Shown: positions 1 through 7,956, counted from the stretch's first letter. The stretch: 28,084 nt of DNA from Candidatus Bipolaricaulota bacterium (GCA_026414955.1 JAOAIA010000011.1:1-28084); one strand, 5' to 3'. The notes: a model not told the origin generated them from the sequence alone. Numbers and translations: made by a program.

Positions 1-711
1 GAAGCGACCGGGCTCTTCCGCGATGTCCAGAAGGCCAGCAAGCACCTGCAAGCCGGAGCAAAGAAAGTGTTAATTACGGCCCCGGCCAAGGGCGACGTCC
101 CCACGATCGTCTGGGGCGTCAACGAGAAGATCTATGACCGAGCCAAGCACCATATCGTCTCGGCGGCGTCGTGCACGACGAACTGTCTCGCGCCCGTCGC
201 GTACATCTTGCACAGAGAGTTCGGCATCAAGAAGGGCCTGATGACGACGGTGCACGCCTACACCGCCAGCCAAAACTTAGTAGACGGCAGCAACAAAGAT
301 ATAGTCGAAGGCCGTGCTGCGGCTATTAATATCATCCCCACGACGACCGGCGCCGCCAGCGCCATCGGATTGGTGATCCCCGAACTCGACGGAAAACTCG
401 ACGGCATGGCGTTTCGCGTCCCCGTCGCCACGGGATCAGTCACAGATTTAGTCGCCGAGCTAGAAAAGCCCGTCACCGTCGAACAGATCAACGAGACGTT
501 CACGCGCTACGCCAACGGGCCGATGAAGCAGATTTTAGCAGTCTCGCAATGGCCATTAGTCTCCAGCGATTGCATCGGCGATCCGCGCTCGGCCATTGTC
601 GATCTGAGTTCAACAAAAGTGATCGAGAAGAGCTTGGTCAAGGTCGTGGCGTTCTACGACAACGAGTGGGGCTACTCGGCGCGGCTCGCTGACTTAGTGA
701 AGCATCTATGA
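1..711 (+). CDS. gap: Glyceraldehyde-3-phosphate dehydrogenase, type I (5' partial)
   Basis: Glycolytic/gluconeogenic enzyme that oxidises and phosphorylates glyceraldehyde-3-phosphate to 1,3-bisphosphoglycerate with NAD(P). The frame is open from base 1 (it reads EATGLFRDVQKASKHLQAGA before the first GTG at 67), so the gene begins upstream of the window; 236 of about 335 residues are visible. The catalytic-cysteine motif SAASCTTNCLAP, the HAYT histidine segment (TTVHAYTASQNLVDG) and the C-terminal NEWGYSARLADLV are all intact. The missing N-terminus holds most of the Rossmann domain, so cofactor preference cannot be judged. The stop overlaps the next ATG (ATGA), so the following membrane-protein gene is translationally coupled. 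Identification is secure. Confidence 0.97.
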   Translation, partial: EATGLFRDVQKASKHLQAGAKKVLITAPAKGDVPTIVWGVNEKIYDRAKHHIVSAASCTTNCLAPVAYILHREFGIKKGLMTTVHAYTASQNLVDGSNKDIVEGRAAAINIIPTTTGAASAIGLVIPELDGKLDGMAFRVPVATGSVTDLVAELEKPVTVEQINETFTRYANGPMKQILAVSQWPLVSSDCIGDPRSAIVDLSSTKVIEKSLVKVVAFYDNEWGYSARLADLVKHL

Positions 712-1100
712 TCGAGGTCTTGCTCAGAGCGCATGGGGATCTGCGCTGGGTAGTGCTCGCTCTTATAATTGTCGGCATCGGGCGGGCGGGGTGGGGCTGG
801 TTCGGCTCGCCGACGTATTCTCGGTTTGATCGCCTCTGGGGAGCGATCTCCAGCGCCCTGATGGATCTTCAGATTCTGCTGGGTTTTGTGATATTTTTTC
901 TCTTGGCCCCGCCAGCGCGCCCCACGCTGTGGCATCCTGCGTTCATGATCGGCGCAGCGCTGAGCGTCCACCTTGGGGCGATCTTCGCGCGGCGTTTGAC
1001 TGAAGACCGTCGCAAGCACTACGTCCAACTCTTGGCCTATCTTGTGGGCTTGCTCTTCGTATTGCTGGGCATCCGCGTCGTGCGCGGCTCAATCTTCTAG
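708..1100 (+). CDS. Small four-helix integral membrane protein, function unknown
   Basis: A 130-residue protein I cannot assign to a named family. Four hydrophobic segments are visible at roughly residues 14-33, 43-66, 77-96 and 104-125, joined by short loops with positive charges (RRLTEDRRKH between helices 3 and 4). Overall it resembles small cytochrome-b561-like or uncharacterised four-helix membrane proteins. Histidines at roughly residues 9, 75, 87 and 103 could be ligands, but no haem-binding pattern is convincing. The ATG overlaps the gap stop by four bases (ATGA) and comF follows at once, so it is an internal gene of the gap-to-miaA unit. The real-gene call rests on coupling, length and coherent hydrophobicity. 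Confidence 0.85.
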   Translation: MIEVLLRAHGDLRWVVLALIIVGIGRAGWGWFGSPTYSRFDRLWGAISSALMDLQILLGFVIFFLLAPPARPTLWHPAFMIGAALSVHLGAIFARRLTEDRRKHYVQLLAYLVGLLFVLLGIRVVRGSIF

Positions 1101-1111
1101 TCTTGTACATT

Positions 1112-1873
1112 ATGCGCTCGCTCAGCCGTGCTCTCGCGTGCGCCGTGCTCGATCTCTTCTATCCCCCGCACTGCGCTGTGTGCGAAAAGCCCTTCGGTGA
1201 CGGCGAACGGGCGTTTCTCTGTCGCGAATGTGAGTCGAAGATCGAGCGCATCAATCAGAACCATGTCTGTCACTGTGGGTTGCCCTTGCCTGAGGCGCTC
1301 GATCTCTGTCCAGAGTGCGCTCGGAGCGAGCTGGTCTTCGAGCAGATTCGCTCGTTTGGCTGGTACGAAGAGCGCGAAGACCCTCATCACGTGCTCAGCA
1401 CGCTGATTAAGATTTTCAAATACAGCGGCGAGCAGGCGCTCGCGCCGTTGCTCGCGGGTTATCTCGCCGAAGCCGGAGAGCCGCTGCGCTCCCTCGTTGA
1501 GCAGATCACGTTCGTCCCGATGTATCTCAGCGATGAACGCGAGCGCGGGTTCAACCAAGCCGAACTTTTGGCGCGCGCGCTGGGAAGGCTCTGGGGAATC
1601 CCCGTCGTGCGGGCATTAGACAAAACCAAGAAGACCAAGCAACAGGCAGGACTGCCCCGCGAGGAGCGGCGCGAGAATATTCGCGGGGCTTTCGGACTTG
1701 CAAAATTTCCCCCGTGCGCTAGTATTCTCTTAGTGGACGATGTATGTACTAGTAGCGCGACGCTGACAGAATGCGCCCAAGTCCTAAAAAAAGAGGGCGG
1801 CGTGGAGCGAGTTTACGGGCTGACCGTCGCGCGAGTAGCTCAGACAAATATCGAGCGCATGGAGGGCACATGA
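1112..1873 (+). CDS. comF: ComF family phosphoribosyltransferase-like protein
   Basis: ComF proteins are cytoplasmic and needed for late steps of natural DNA uptake in transformable bacteria; many species carry one without known competence. The N-terminus has the cysteine-rich zinc-binding region (CAVCEKPFG, FLCREC, CHCGLPLP, LCPEC). The C-terminal half is a type I PRTase fold with the PRPP loop ILLVDDVCTSSATL. A conserved RGFNQAELLARAL segment precedes KTKQQAGL, as usual in the family. I start it at the ATG at 1112 (253 aa); an in-frame TTG at 1103 would add three residues, and neither has a strong ribosome site. Its TGA overlaps the ATG of the next gene. No other competence genes are visible here. 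Confidence 0.92.
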   Translation: MRSLSRALACAVLDLFYPPHCAVCEKPFGDGERAFLCRECESKIERINQNHVCHCGLPLPEALDLCPECARSELVFEQIRSFGWYEEREDPHHVLSTLIKIFKYSGEQALAPLLAGYLAEAGEPLRSLVEQITFVPMYLSDERERGFNQAELLARALGRLWGIPVVRALDKTKKTKQQAGLPREERRENIRGAFGLAKFPPCASILLVDDVCTSSATLTECAQVLKKEGGVERVYGLTVARVAQTNIERMEGT

Positions 1874-2505
1874 ACATCCAGAGCATCGTGCTCAGTGAGT
1901 ACCAGTCCAATTGCTACGTCGTCACGGTTGACGACGTCGGTATCGTGATTGACCCCGGCGAAGAGAGTGCTGAGCTTCTCGACTTAATCGGGGATACGAA
2001 AATTCTCTATATTCTCAACACGCACTGCCATCCCGATCACATCGGGGGGGTAGAGTTCGTGCGAGAGCGCTGCGGCGCGAAGCTGCTCTTCCACCCCGAC
2101 GATCAGCCGATCTTCGAGCACTTTATGGCTAACACGGTGAAGCCCGACGGCTATCTCCGCGACGGGCAGACCATCGAGCTTAACGGTATGACGTTTGAAG
2201 TCCTGCACACGCCAGGGCACTCGCCAGGGAGTGTCGTCTTCAAAGTCGAGAGCGAAAGAGTTCTCTTCACGGGAGACTTGCTCTTTGCGGGGAGCATCGG
2301 ACGAACGGATTTCCCCGGCGGTAACCCGCAACAGATGGCCCGCTCACTCAAGAGAATCCTCGAACTTCCGGGAGACTATACGATCTATGCTGGGCATGGC
2401 CCAGTGACAAGGCTCTCTGTCGAACGCTGGACGAACCCGTTTCTGCAACCCCTCATCCCAGATCCTCTCTCCCTAGAAGGGAGAGGGTGGCCGAAGGCCG
2501 GGTGA
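1870..2505 (+). CDS. MBL-fold metallo-hydrolase (glyoxalase II-like)
   Basis: A 211-residue metallo-beta-lactamase-fold hydrolase with a full binuclear metal site: THCHPDHIGG (residues 51-60), the histidine in HTPGHSPGS, the bridging Asp in TGDLLFAGSIGRTDF and the last histidine in YAGHGP. This is the YcbL/glyoxalase II-like group of thioester or related hydrolases; the substrate cannot be read from sequence. The ATG at 1870 overlaps the comF stop and has a GGAGG site six bases upstream; a longer in-frame start inside comF is not needed. The family normally ends near ..TNPFL. Here 18 further residues after NPFL are read through a palindromic repeat, which therefore supplies both the C-terminus and the stop codon. 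Confidence 0.93.
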   Translation: MNIQSIVLSEYQSNCYVVTVDDVGIVIDPGEESAELLDLIGDTKILYILNTHCHPDHIGGVEFVRERCGAKLLFHPDDQPIFEHFMANTVKPDGYLRDGQTIELNGMTFEVLHTPGHSPGSVVFKVESERVLFTGDLLFAGSIGRTDFPGGNPQQMARSLKRILELPGDYTIYAGHGPVTRLSVERWTNPFLQPLIPDPLSLEGRGWPKAG

Positions 2506-2516
2506 GGGTGGAGGTC
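2450..2516. repeat. Palindromic intergenic-type repeat overlapping the MBL gene end and the dnaG leader
   Basis: Two nested hairpins are visible: CCTCTCTCCCT-AGA-AGGGAGAGGG (2465-2487) and GGCC-GAA-GGCC (2489-2499). They are flanked by CCCTCA..TGAGGG ends (near 2450 and 2503). This is the style of short palindromic repeat scattered between genes in many environmental bacteria. It encodes the last residues and stop of the upstream hydrolase, and its right edge contributes the GGAGGT ribosome site of dnaG. Confidence 0.7.
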
Positions 2517-2520
2517 TGGT

Positions 2521-4230
2521 ATGCCCAGTCGCGACGAGATCGAACTCATCCGCGAGCGCGCCGATATGCTCGAGATCGTCTCGCGCTATGTCACCCTCAA
2601 AAAAGCCGGGAAGAACTATATCGGCTCCTGCCCGTTCCATCACGATAAGACCCCAAGCTTCACCGTCAACCCCGACAAAAAACTCTTTCACTGTTTCGGC
2701 TGCAACGAGGGCGGCGATCTCTTTCAGTTTCTCATGAAGATCGAGCGCCTTGATTTTTCTGAAGCACTAGCGCGCTTAGCCGCGCAAACGGGAGTCCCCA
2801 TCCGACGTGAGCGCGCTTCGCCATTACAGAAACTCAAAGAGCTGAATGAGCGTATCTGTCTCTATTTCCAGACGAACTTGGTCAGTCCCGCGGGCCAACG
2901 AGCACGCGAGTATCTCAAACAACGGGGCTTCTCCAAGGAGATCATCGAGAGATTCAGACTCGGCTACGCCCTGCCCCGCTGGGACGACTTGGTGAAAAGA
3001 TTCTCTAGTGAAGCCGAGATGCTGCAGACCTTGGGGCTTGCCTTGCGCAGCAAAGACGGCGCGTTCTATGATCGCTTTCGCGATCGGTTGATCTTCCCCA
3101 TCTGGTCGCCAGCAGGAGATATGATCGGCTTCGCTGGGCGGGCCTTGGGCGATGAAGAGCCGAAATATCTGAATATCTCGAATACGCCGCTCTTTGAGAA
3201 GGGCACGGTGCTGTATGGGCTGAACTTCGCGCGGCACACGGCTCGTGACTCAGCAACGCTCATTGTTGTCGAGGGCTATACGGACGTCATCAGCGCGCAC
3301 CAGGCTGGGATCGAAAACGTTGTCGCGGGGATGGGGACAGCCCTCACAGCTACCCAAGCCCAATTACTAAAACGCTTCGCCCAGCGAGTTATCTTAGCGT
3401 ATGACCGAGACGCAGCGGGGCGCGCCGCGACCCTGCGAGGCTTGGCCAACTTGCGCAACTGTGATCTCGACGCCTCGGTTGCCATATTGCCCCCTGACCA
3501 CGACCCCGATAGCTTCATACGCGCTCACGGGCGCGCGGCTTTTCTGCAGGCTCTAGCCCACGCGATCCCCTTCCATGAGTTCTATCTCCAAACCCTTCTT
3601 GAAGATCACCCGGCGACGACGGTTGCAGGGAAAGAGAAGATTTTGCAGAATGTGAGAGAATTCTTGCCGACGTTGACCAGTGTGGCCGTCCGGCATGAGA
3701 TCATTCGGGAGCTTGGGCGGGTGCTTAACTTACCCGACGAAGAGGTCGCACGGGCCGTGAAAACCGGCAGACGAGTGGGTATAATGACTGCGCCCGTGGC
3801 AGAGGAATCCGCCTGGGGCCCGGAAGAACACGTGTTGTACTTTGTGCTCCAGGGGGATCTCCCCATGACCACAGTGCGCGAGCAACTGGACATGCAGGAC
3901 TTTACCCAGTATCCTGAGATCGCTCGAACGCTCTGGGAGCTGGGTGAAGAATGGACGGTTGACGAGCTGTTAGAGAGGCTCTCGACGGAAGACCAAGCGA
4001 CGGTGCGGCGGCTGGCACTGAGGCAGCCGCCGGTGAAGGAGAGCGACCGGTCTCGGGCTATTGATGACGCGCTGCGGCGGTTGCGCCACGCGCGCCTCGA
4101 GAAGACGATCGCCCGGCTGCGCGAGGAAGTGCGCGCTGCCGAGCGCATGGGAGATCGGGAGAAGGTCTGGCGGCTCCAAGCGGAGCTTGTCCAGCATCAG
4201 CAGCAACTCCTCCACGGGGGAAGGAGGTAG
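2521..4230 (+). CDS. dnaG: DNA primase
   Basis: Synthesises RNA primers at the replication fork in partnership with the DnaB helicase. The 569 residues cover the normal bacterial layout: CHC2 zinc finger (C37, H40, C58, C61 in CPFHHDKTPSF..FHCFGC), the N-terminal catalytic region with FAGRAL, a Toprim domain with VVEGYTDVIS and the metal-binding YDRDAAG, and a C-terminal helical DnaB-interaction domain ending in a basic, Gln-rich helix. The ATG at 2521 has GGAGGT about seven bases upstream, at the edge of the repeat described above. It lies directly upstream of rpoD (three bases between stop and start), the conserved dnaG-rpoD pairing of macromolecular-synthesis operons. No residue is obviously missing. 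Confidence 0.98.
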   Translation: MPSRDEIELIRERADMLEIVSRYVTLKKAGKNYIGSCPFHHDKTPSFTVNPDKKLFHCFGCNEGGDLFQFLMKIERLDFSEALARLAAQTGVPIRRERASPLQKLKELNERICLYFQTNLVSPAGQRAREYLKQRGFSKEIIERFRLGYALPRWDDLVKRFSSEAEMLQTLGLALRSKDGAFYDRFRDRLIFPIWSPAGDMIGFAGRALGDEEPKYLNISNTPLFEKGTVLYGLNFARHTARDSATLIVVEGYTDVISAHQAGIENVVAGMGTALTATQAQLLKRFAQRVILAYDRDAAGRAATLRGLANLRNCDLDASVAILPPDHDPDSFIRAHGRAAFLQALAHAIPFHEFYLQTLLEDHPATTVAGKEKILQNVREFLPTLTSVAVRHEIIRELGRVLNLPDEEVARAVKTGRRVGIMTAPVAEESAWGPEEHVLYFVLQGDLPMTTVREQLDMQDFTQYPEIARTLWELGEEWTVDELLERLSTEDQATVRRLALRQPPVKESDRSRAIDDALRRLRHARLEKTIARLREEVRAAERMGDREKVWRLQAELVQHQQQLLHGGRR

Positions 4231-4233
4231 TCT

Positions 4234-5238
4234 GTGAGCAGCGGGTTGGAGCGCGACTTCGGGACCAACGGCGTCCCCGAGGACGCCGCGATCTACGATA
4301 TTCCGGAGTTCACCGAAGAAGAACTCGAGGAGCAGCTCGAAGAAGAGGCCGACGAGGAACTCGAAGAAGACGGGGAAGCCCTCGAGGTGGAGCCTGCCAA
4401 CGACCCGGTCAAGATGTACTTGCATGAGATCGGCAAGATCAGCTTGCTCTCCCGCGAGCAAGAAGTGGAGCTGGCCAGCCGGGTCGTCTCCGGGGAGCGG
4501 TGCGCTCGCGACGAACTGATCACCGCCAATCTCCGGCTCGTCGTCTCGATCGCCAAAAAATATATGGGACGGGGGCTGTCATTTTTAGATCTCATTCAGG
4601 AGGGCAACCTCGGGCTGATGCGCGCCGTCGAGAAATTCGACCCCACCAAGGGCTTCAAGTTCAGCACCTACGCCACGTGGTGGATCCGCCAAGCTATTAC
4701 TCGCGCGATTGCTGATCAATCTCGGACTATTCGCATTCCCGTGCACATGATCGAGACGGTGCGCGAGCTGCAGCGCCTGAAGAAAGAGCACCTGCAGGAG
4801 CACGGGGCTGCGCCCGATCTCCAGGCGCTCTCGAGCGAGCTGGGCATCCCCGAAGAAAAGATTAAGCAGGTCGAGAACGTCTCCCAGTACACGACGTCGC
4901 TGGAGCGCCCCATCGGCGAGGACGAAGAAGATACCCTGGGCGATTTCATCGAAGACAAGGACGCCCCGTCGCCGACTAAAGAGACCTACAGAATGTTCTT
5001 GGTCGAAGAGCTAGACAAGGCGCTCAATCAGCTCACTGAGCGCGAGAAAGATATTCTGAAGCTGCGCTATGGGTTAGAGGACGGGCATCCGCGCACCTTG
5101 AAAGATGTCGCGCGCGTCTTCAACATCACCCGCGAGCGGGTGCGCCAGATCGAGATCAAAGCATTAGAAAAGCTCAAGCACCCCACACGCAAGGAAGAGC
5201 TACAAAAATTCAGACAACTCTTGCTGAGTGAAGAGTGA
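4234..5238 (+). CDS. rpoD: RNA polymerase primary sigma factor (sigma-70 family)
   Basis: Housekeeping sigma factor that directs RNA polymerase to -35/-10 promoters. It has 334 residues: an acidic N-terminal stretch (about 20-52, Glu-rich), region 1.2 (about 56-90, DPVKMYLHEIG), region 2 (about 94-165, with LIQEGNLGLMRAVEKFD and FSTYATWWIRQAI), region 3, and region 4 ending in the helix-turn-helix VFNITRERVRQIE. A full-length region 1.1 is absent, as in compact primary sigmas. Start is GTG at 4234, preceded by AAGGAGGT. Regions 2.4 and 4.2 look canonical, consistent with TTGACA/TATACT-like promoters elsewhere in the window. Gene order dnaG-rpoD supports the primary role over an alternative sigma. 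Confidence 0.97.
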   Translation: MSSGLERDFGTNGVPEDAAIYDIPEFTEEELEEQLEEEADEELEEDGEALEVEPANDPVKMYLHEIGKISLLSREQEVELASRVVSGERCARDELITANLRLVVSIAKKYMGRGLSFLDLIQEGNLGLMRAVEKFDPTKGFKFSTYATWWIRQAITRAIADQSRTIRIPVHMIETVRELQRLKKEHLQEHGAAPDLQALSSELGIPEEKIKQVENVSQYTTSLERPIGEDEEDTLGDFIEDKDAPSPTKETYRMFLVEELDKALNQLTEREKDILKLRYGLEDGHPRTLKDVARVFNITRERVRQIEIKALEKLKHPTRKEELQKFRQLLLSEE

Positions 5239-6148
5239 TCGCCCTGTACTGATCTTAGGGCCGACGGCCGTGGGCAAGTCCGAGCTGGCCGCTGCGCTTG
5301 CCTTGCGCCTTGACGGCGAGATCATCTCCGCTGATGCCCGCGCCATCTATAAAGACTTAAACATCGGAACGGCTAAACCCCCACCCCCTCTGCGCCAAAA
5401 AGTCCCGCACCATCTCATAGATTTCTTAGACCCCATCGAGCACTACGACGTGATGCAGTTCCGTCGCGACGCGCTCAACGCCCTAGAAGAGATTCGTGCG
5501 CGAGGGAAAGTCCCCATCGTCGTGGGCGGGAGCACGCTCTATATCTCGGCGTTGACAGGGGCTTTCTTCGCTGGGCCAAAAGCTGATCCCCAGATCCGGC
5601 AACGGTTAGAATCTCAGCCTCAAGAGCGCCTGCGCCAACGCTTAGAAGAGATCGACCCTGAAACTGCCCAGCGCATCCATCCCAACGACAGGGTGCGCAC
5701 GGTGCGCGCATTAGAAGTCTACGAGCTGACGGGATGGCCCATCTCGCGCTGGCACAGGGAATCGAAAGTCCCGTTCCCATATAGATTCACGAAGATCGGG
5801 CTGACGCTCGACAGAACAGTCTTATATGAGCGCATCAACGCGCGCGTGGACCAAATGCTTGCTGCCGGGCTTCTGGAAGAAGCCAAAGCTCTGAAAGCGA
5901 AGCTCACCCCGGCGATGCCCGCATACAGAACGATCGGGTACGAAGAGCTTTTCGAGTATCTTGACGGGAAAATCTCTTACGAAGAAGCCGTGAGACTCAT
6001 AAAAAAGCACGCGCGGGAGTACGCCAAACGCCAATTGATCTATTTCAAGCGCGAACCAGACGTCCATTGGATTGATGTAACGGGCAAATCCCTAGAGCAA
6101 GTGCTTGACGAAGTAAGCCAGCGACTGGAGTCGCCGGCTCAGAGATAA
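5228..6148 (+). CDS. miaA: tRNA dimethylallyltransferase (A37 isopentenylation)
   Basis: Transfers a dimethylallyl group to N6 of adenosine 37 in tRNAs reading UNN codons. The 306 residues have the usual length. Walker A is GPTAVGKS (residues 11-18), followed by ISADARAIYKDLNIGTAKPP, the substrate-binding strand in which the catalytic Asp is kept, then PIVVGGSTLYI and the C-terminal YAKRQLIYFKREPDVHWID. Start is GTG at 5228, inside the last codons of rpoD (11-base overlap), so translation is coupled to the sigma factor. The stop codon lies inside the left arm of a bidirectional terminator. It is the last gene of the + strand unit. Confidence 0.97.
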   Translation: MKSDRPVLILGPTAVGKSELAAALALRLDGEIISADARAIYKDLNIGTAKPPPPLRQKVPHHLIDFLDPIEHYDVMQFRRDALNALEEIRARGKVPIVVGGSTLYISALTGAFFAGPKADPQIRQRLESQPQERLRQRLEEIDPETAQRIHPNDRVRTVRALEVYELTGWPISRWHRESKVPFPYRFTKIGLTLDRTVLYERINARVDQMLAAGLLEEAKALKAKLTPAMPAYRTIGYEELFEYLDGKISYEEAVRLIKKHAREYAKRQLIYFKREPDVHWIDVTGKSLEQVLDEVSQRLESPAQR

Positions 6149-6177
6149 AAGCGGGCTTTCATATCTTCTGAGCCGGC
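6133..6177. terminator. Bidirectional terminator between miaA and coaBC
   Basis: The left arm GCCGGCTCAGA-GATA (6133-6147) pairs with TATCTTCTGAGCCGGC (6162-6177): 15 paired positions with one bulged base, enclosing 14 bases. The arms overlap the ends of both convergent genes: the miaA stop is at 6146-6148 and the coaBC stop at 6159-6161. An AAAA run in the loop on one side and TTT on the other give limited U-tracts, so efficiency is uncertain. Confidence 0.75.
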
Positions 6178-7373
6178 TGCTTCCAGCATTCGGCGACTCT
6201 TCGCAAGACCTCTCTCGCGACCTCACGCTTGGGCAGGCACGGCAATGTCTCACTGCGCCCGTCGCGATAGAGCAACGTCACGATATTCGTCTCGACTTCT
6301 GGGCCAGCCCCCGGTGCTGTGATGTCATTAGCGACGACAAGATCTAAATTTTTCTCTTTTAATTTTTCGCGCGCGTGCTCCAAGAGCTTTTCGGTCTCGG
6401 CAGCGAAGCCCACTAAAATCTGAGCTTGCTTCTTGCGCCTGCCCAATTCGGAGAGAATATCCGGGGTCTTTTCCAAGACGAGAGTGAGTGCACGTGCTCC
6501 GGACTTTTTGAGCTTTTGTGCGGAAGCTCTTTTCGGTCGCCAGTCGGCGACCGCCGCGGCCATCAGAATCAGATCACATTGCGCAAAACGCTCCAGCACG
6601 GTGTCTCGCATCTCTTGAGCGCTCTCGACCCGGACGCACTCGACCCCAGCCGGAGGCTCGAGCTGCGTCGGGCCGGTGATCAGACATACCGAGTCGGCTC
6701 CGAGATCGCGCGCCTGCTCGGCCAGCGCGTAGCCCATCTTGCCCGAACTCTTGTTGGTGATACAGCGCATGGGGTCGAGCATCTCGCGCGTCGGCCCGGC
6801 TGTGACCAAAACGCGGTGCCCCTTCAAGAGCGCACGCTCAGCGAGAATATCTTCAATTGCCTTGAGAACCTTCTCCTCAGACGGAAAGCGCCCGATCCCC
6901 TCCCGCCCGCTCGCTAAGCGCCCCGTCTCCGGTTCGAGAAAGCGATAGCCCAGCTCTTGAAGCTTCTTCTTGTTCTCTTGAAAGATCGGGTTTGTGTACA
7001 TCTGCGACTCCATGGACGGGATGACTAACACGGGCGCGCGCGTCGCTGCCAGGGTCGTCGTGAGCAGATCGTCGGCGATGCCGTGTGCGAGTTTTCCAAC
7101 GATATTATACGTTGCCGGCATTAAGACAAACAGATCAGCATTATACGCGAGTTCTACATGCGCCAACGGCTCGGCCCACAGATCCGTGAGCACCCTGTGA
7201 TGCGAGAGCGACTCGAACGTCATAGGAGTGACAAACTCGCACGCGGCACGGGTCATGATCACCGTGACGGGAGCGCCGGCCTGGGCGAGCTTGCTGACGA
7301 TAGAGGCAGCTTTATACGCAGCGATCCCGCCACAGATGCCCGCGACGATCTTCTTCCCTGAGAGTATGCTCAT
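6159..7373 (-). CDS. coaBC: Bifunctional phosphopantothenoylcysteine decarboxylase / phosphopantothenate-cysteine ligase
   Basis: Makes 4'-phosphopantetheine for coenzyme A: the C-terminal half ligates cysteine to phosphopantothenate, the N-terminal flavin domain decarboxylates the product. The CoaC half (about 1-175) shows GGIAAYKA, catalytic His72 (AHVELA) and the loop MPATYNIVGKLAHG, a variant of the PASANT motif that keeps Asn90. The CoaB half shows TAGPTRE, ITNKSSGKMGYALA and AAAVADWRP. Two active-site segments are unusual: PSMESQMY (119-126) instead of the common PAMN..M, and LASGREGIGR with Ser155 where E. coli Dfp has the reductive Cys158. Length (404 aa) is normal. The ATG is three bases after the stop of the phosphatidyltransferase gene, so the two are co-transcribed. 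Confidence 0.95.
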   Translation of the reverse strand: MSILSGKKIVAGICGGIAAYKAASIVSKLAQAGAPVTVIMTRAACEFVTPMTFESLSHHRVLTDLWAEPLAHVELAYNADLFVLMPATYNIVGKLAHGIADDLLTTTLAATRAPVLVIPSMESQMYTNPIFQENKKKLQELGYRFLEPETGRLASGREGIGRFPSEEKVLKAIEDILAERALLKGHRVLVTAGPTREMLDPMRCITNKSSGKMGYALAEQARDLGADSVCLITGPTQLEPPAGVECVRVESAQEMRDTVLERFAQCDLILMAAAVADWRPKRASAQKLKKSGARALTLVLEKTPDILSELGRRKKQAQILVGFAAETEKLLEHAREKLKEKNLDLVVANDITAPGAGPEVETNIVTLLYRDGRSETLPCLPKREVAREVLRRVAECWKQPAQKI

Positions 7374-7376
7374 GCG

Positions 7377-7901
7377 TTAGCGCCGCGTGCGCCAGAGGTT
7401 GCGCATCCCCGTGAGAAATTCCGGCACGATCTTGCGCGAGAACCTCGGCCAGATCACCACTACTACAAAGAGCAGCCAGCCGATCAGCAGCGCCCCATAC
7501 TGCGGAACCCGCGTCACAGCTACGAGCAGCATCCCGAAGTACGGGGGCACTTGCACGGCCCATCTCAGATGCAACGCCTTGAAGTACCACAATGAGACGG
7601 CCACAAGGGCCATATACCCTAGCGCGACTTCAACGGAGATGAACCCCGCCAACGCCAAATAGCACCAGCACCCGAACGAGCGCGTCATATCGGCCGTCAG
7701 ATCGTGATCGCTCATGAACGTGTGAATCTGCCGTGGATCACGACGTGCTATCGCCCCGTCAATGAGGTCGGTCACCCACGCAAGCCAAAGCGTGATCATC
7801 GCCGCTTCGAGGCTATTTTTTTGCAACCCCAGCCAGATCAGATAGATGCCGCAGAAGAACCGCGAGGCCGTGAGCAAATCAGCGAGCGTCTTGGCGTGCA
7901 T
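7377..7901 (-). CDS. CDP-alcohol phosphatidyltransferase family membrane protein
   Basis: Enzymes of this family move a phosphatidyl group from CDP-diacylglycerol to an alcohol or sugar in the membrane. The signature is readable as D45-LI-D48-G49-AI-A52-R53 .. D67-LTA-D71, so all four metal-binding aspartates are present. The Gly normally four residues before the third Asp is Met63. Several hydrophobic helices follow. The alcohol substrate cannot be told. I start at ATG 7901 (174 aa): GGGGAGGTGAT lies about ten bases upstream, and the adjacent GTG at 7904 is equally possible. The longer open frame to 7922 would swallow this ribosome site. It is followed after three bases by coaBC. Confidence 0.85.
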   Translation of the reverse strand: MHAKTLADLLTASRFFCGIYLIWLGLQKNSLEAAMITLWLAWVTDLIDGAIARRDPRQIHTFMSDHDLTADMTRSFGCWCYLALAGFISVEVALGYMALVAVSLWYFKALHLRWAVQVPPYFGMLLVAVTRVPQYGALLIGWLLFVVVVIWPRFSRKIVPEFLTGMRNLWRTRR

Positions 7902-7927
7902 CACGCCTATCACCTCCCCCACGTGAT

Positions 7928-7956
7928 ACTATAGCTCAGACGAGTTTTTTTGGCAA
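7928..7956 (-). promoter_or_regulatory. Sigma70-type promoter for the phosphatidyltransferase-coaBC pair
   Basis: On the minus strand: TTGCCA (7951-7956), 17-base spacer, TATAGT (7928-7933). The -35 box lies inside the 3' end of the Fe-S scaffold gene. The expected start is near 7921, giving a short leader that contains the GGGGAGGT ribosome site. Confidence 0.6.

Noticed and set aside
1771..1869. Earlier in-frame start for the MBL hydrolase inside comF
   Set aside because: It would add 33 Arg-rich residues read from comF sequence; the ATG at 1870 has GGAGG and the family's normal N-terminus.
3606..4148. 180-codon minus-strand frame inside dnaG
   Set aside because: Ser/Arg-rich mirror of the primase reading frame, no ribosome site, no recognisable domain.
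6925..6950. tRNA-like GGTTCGAGA string
   Set aside because: It lies inside coaBC, with no acceptor stem or cloverleaf around it.
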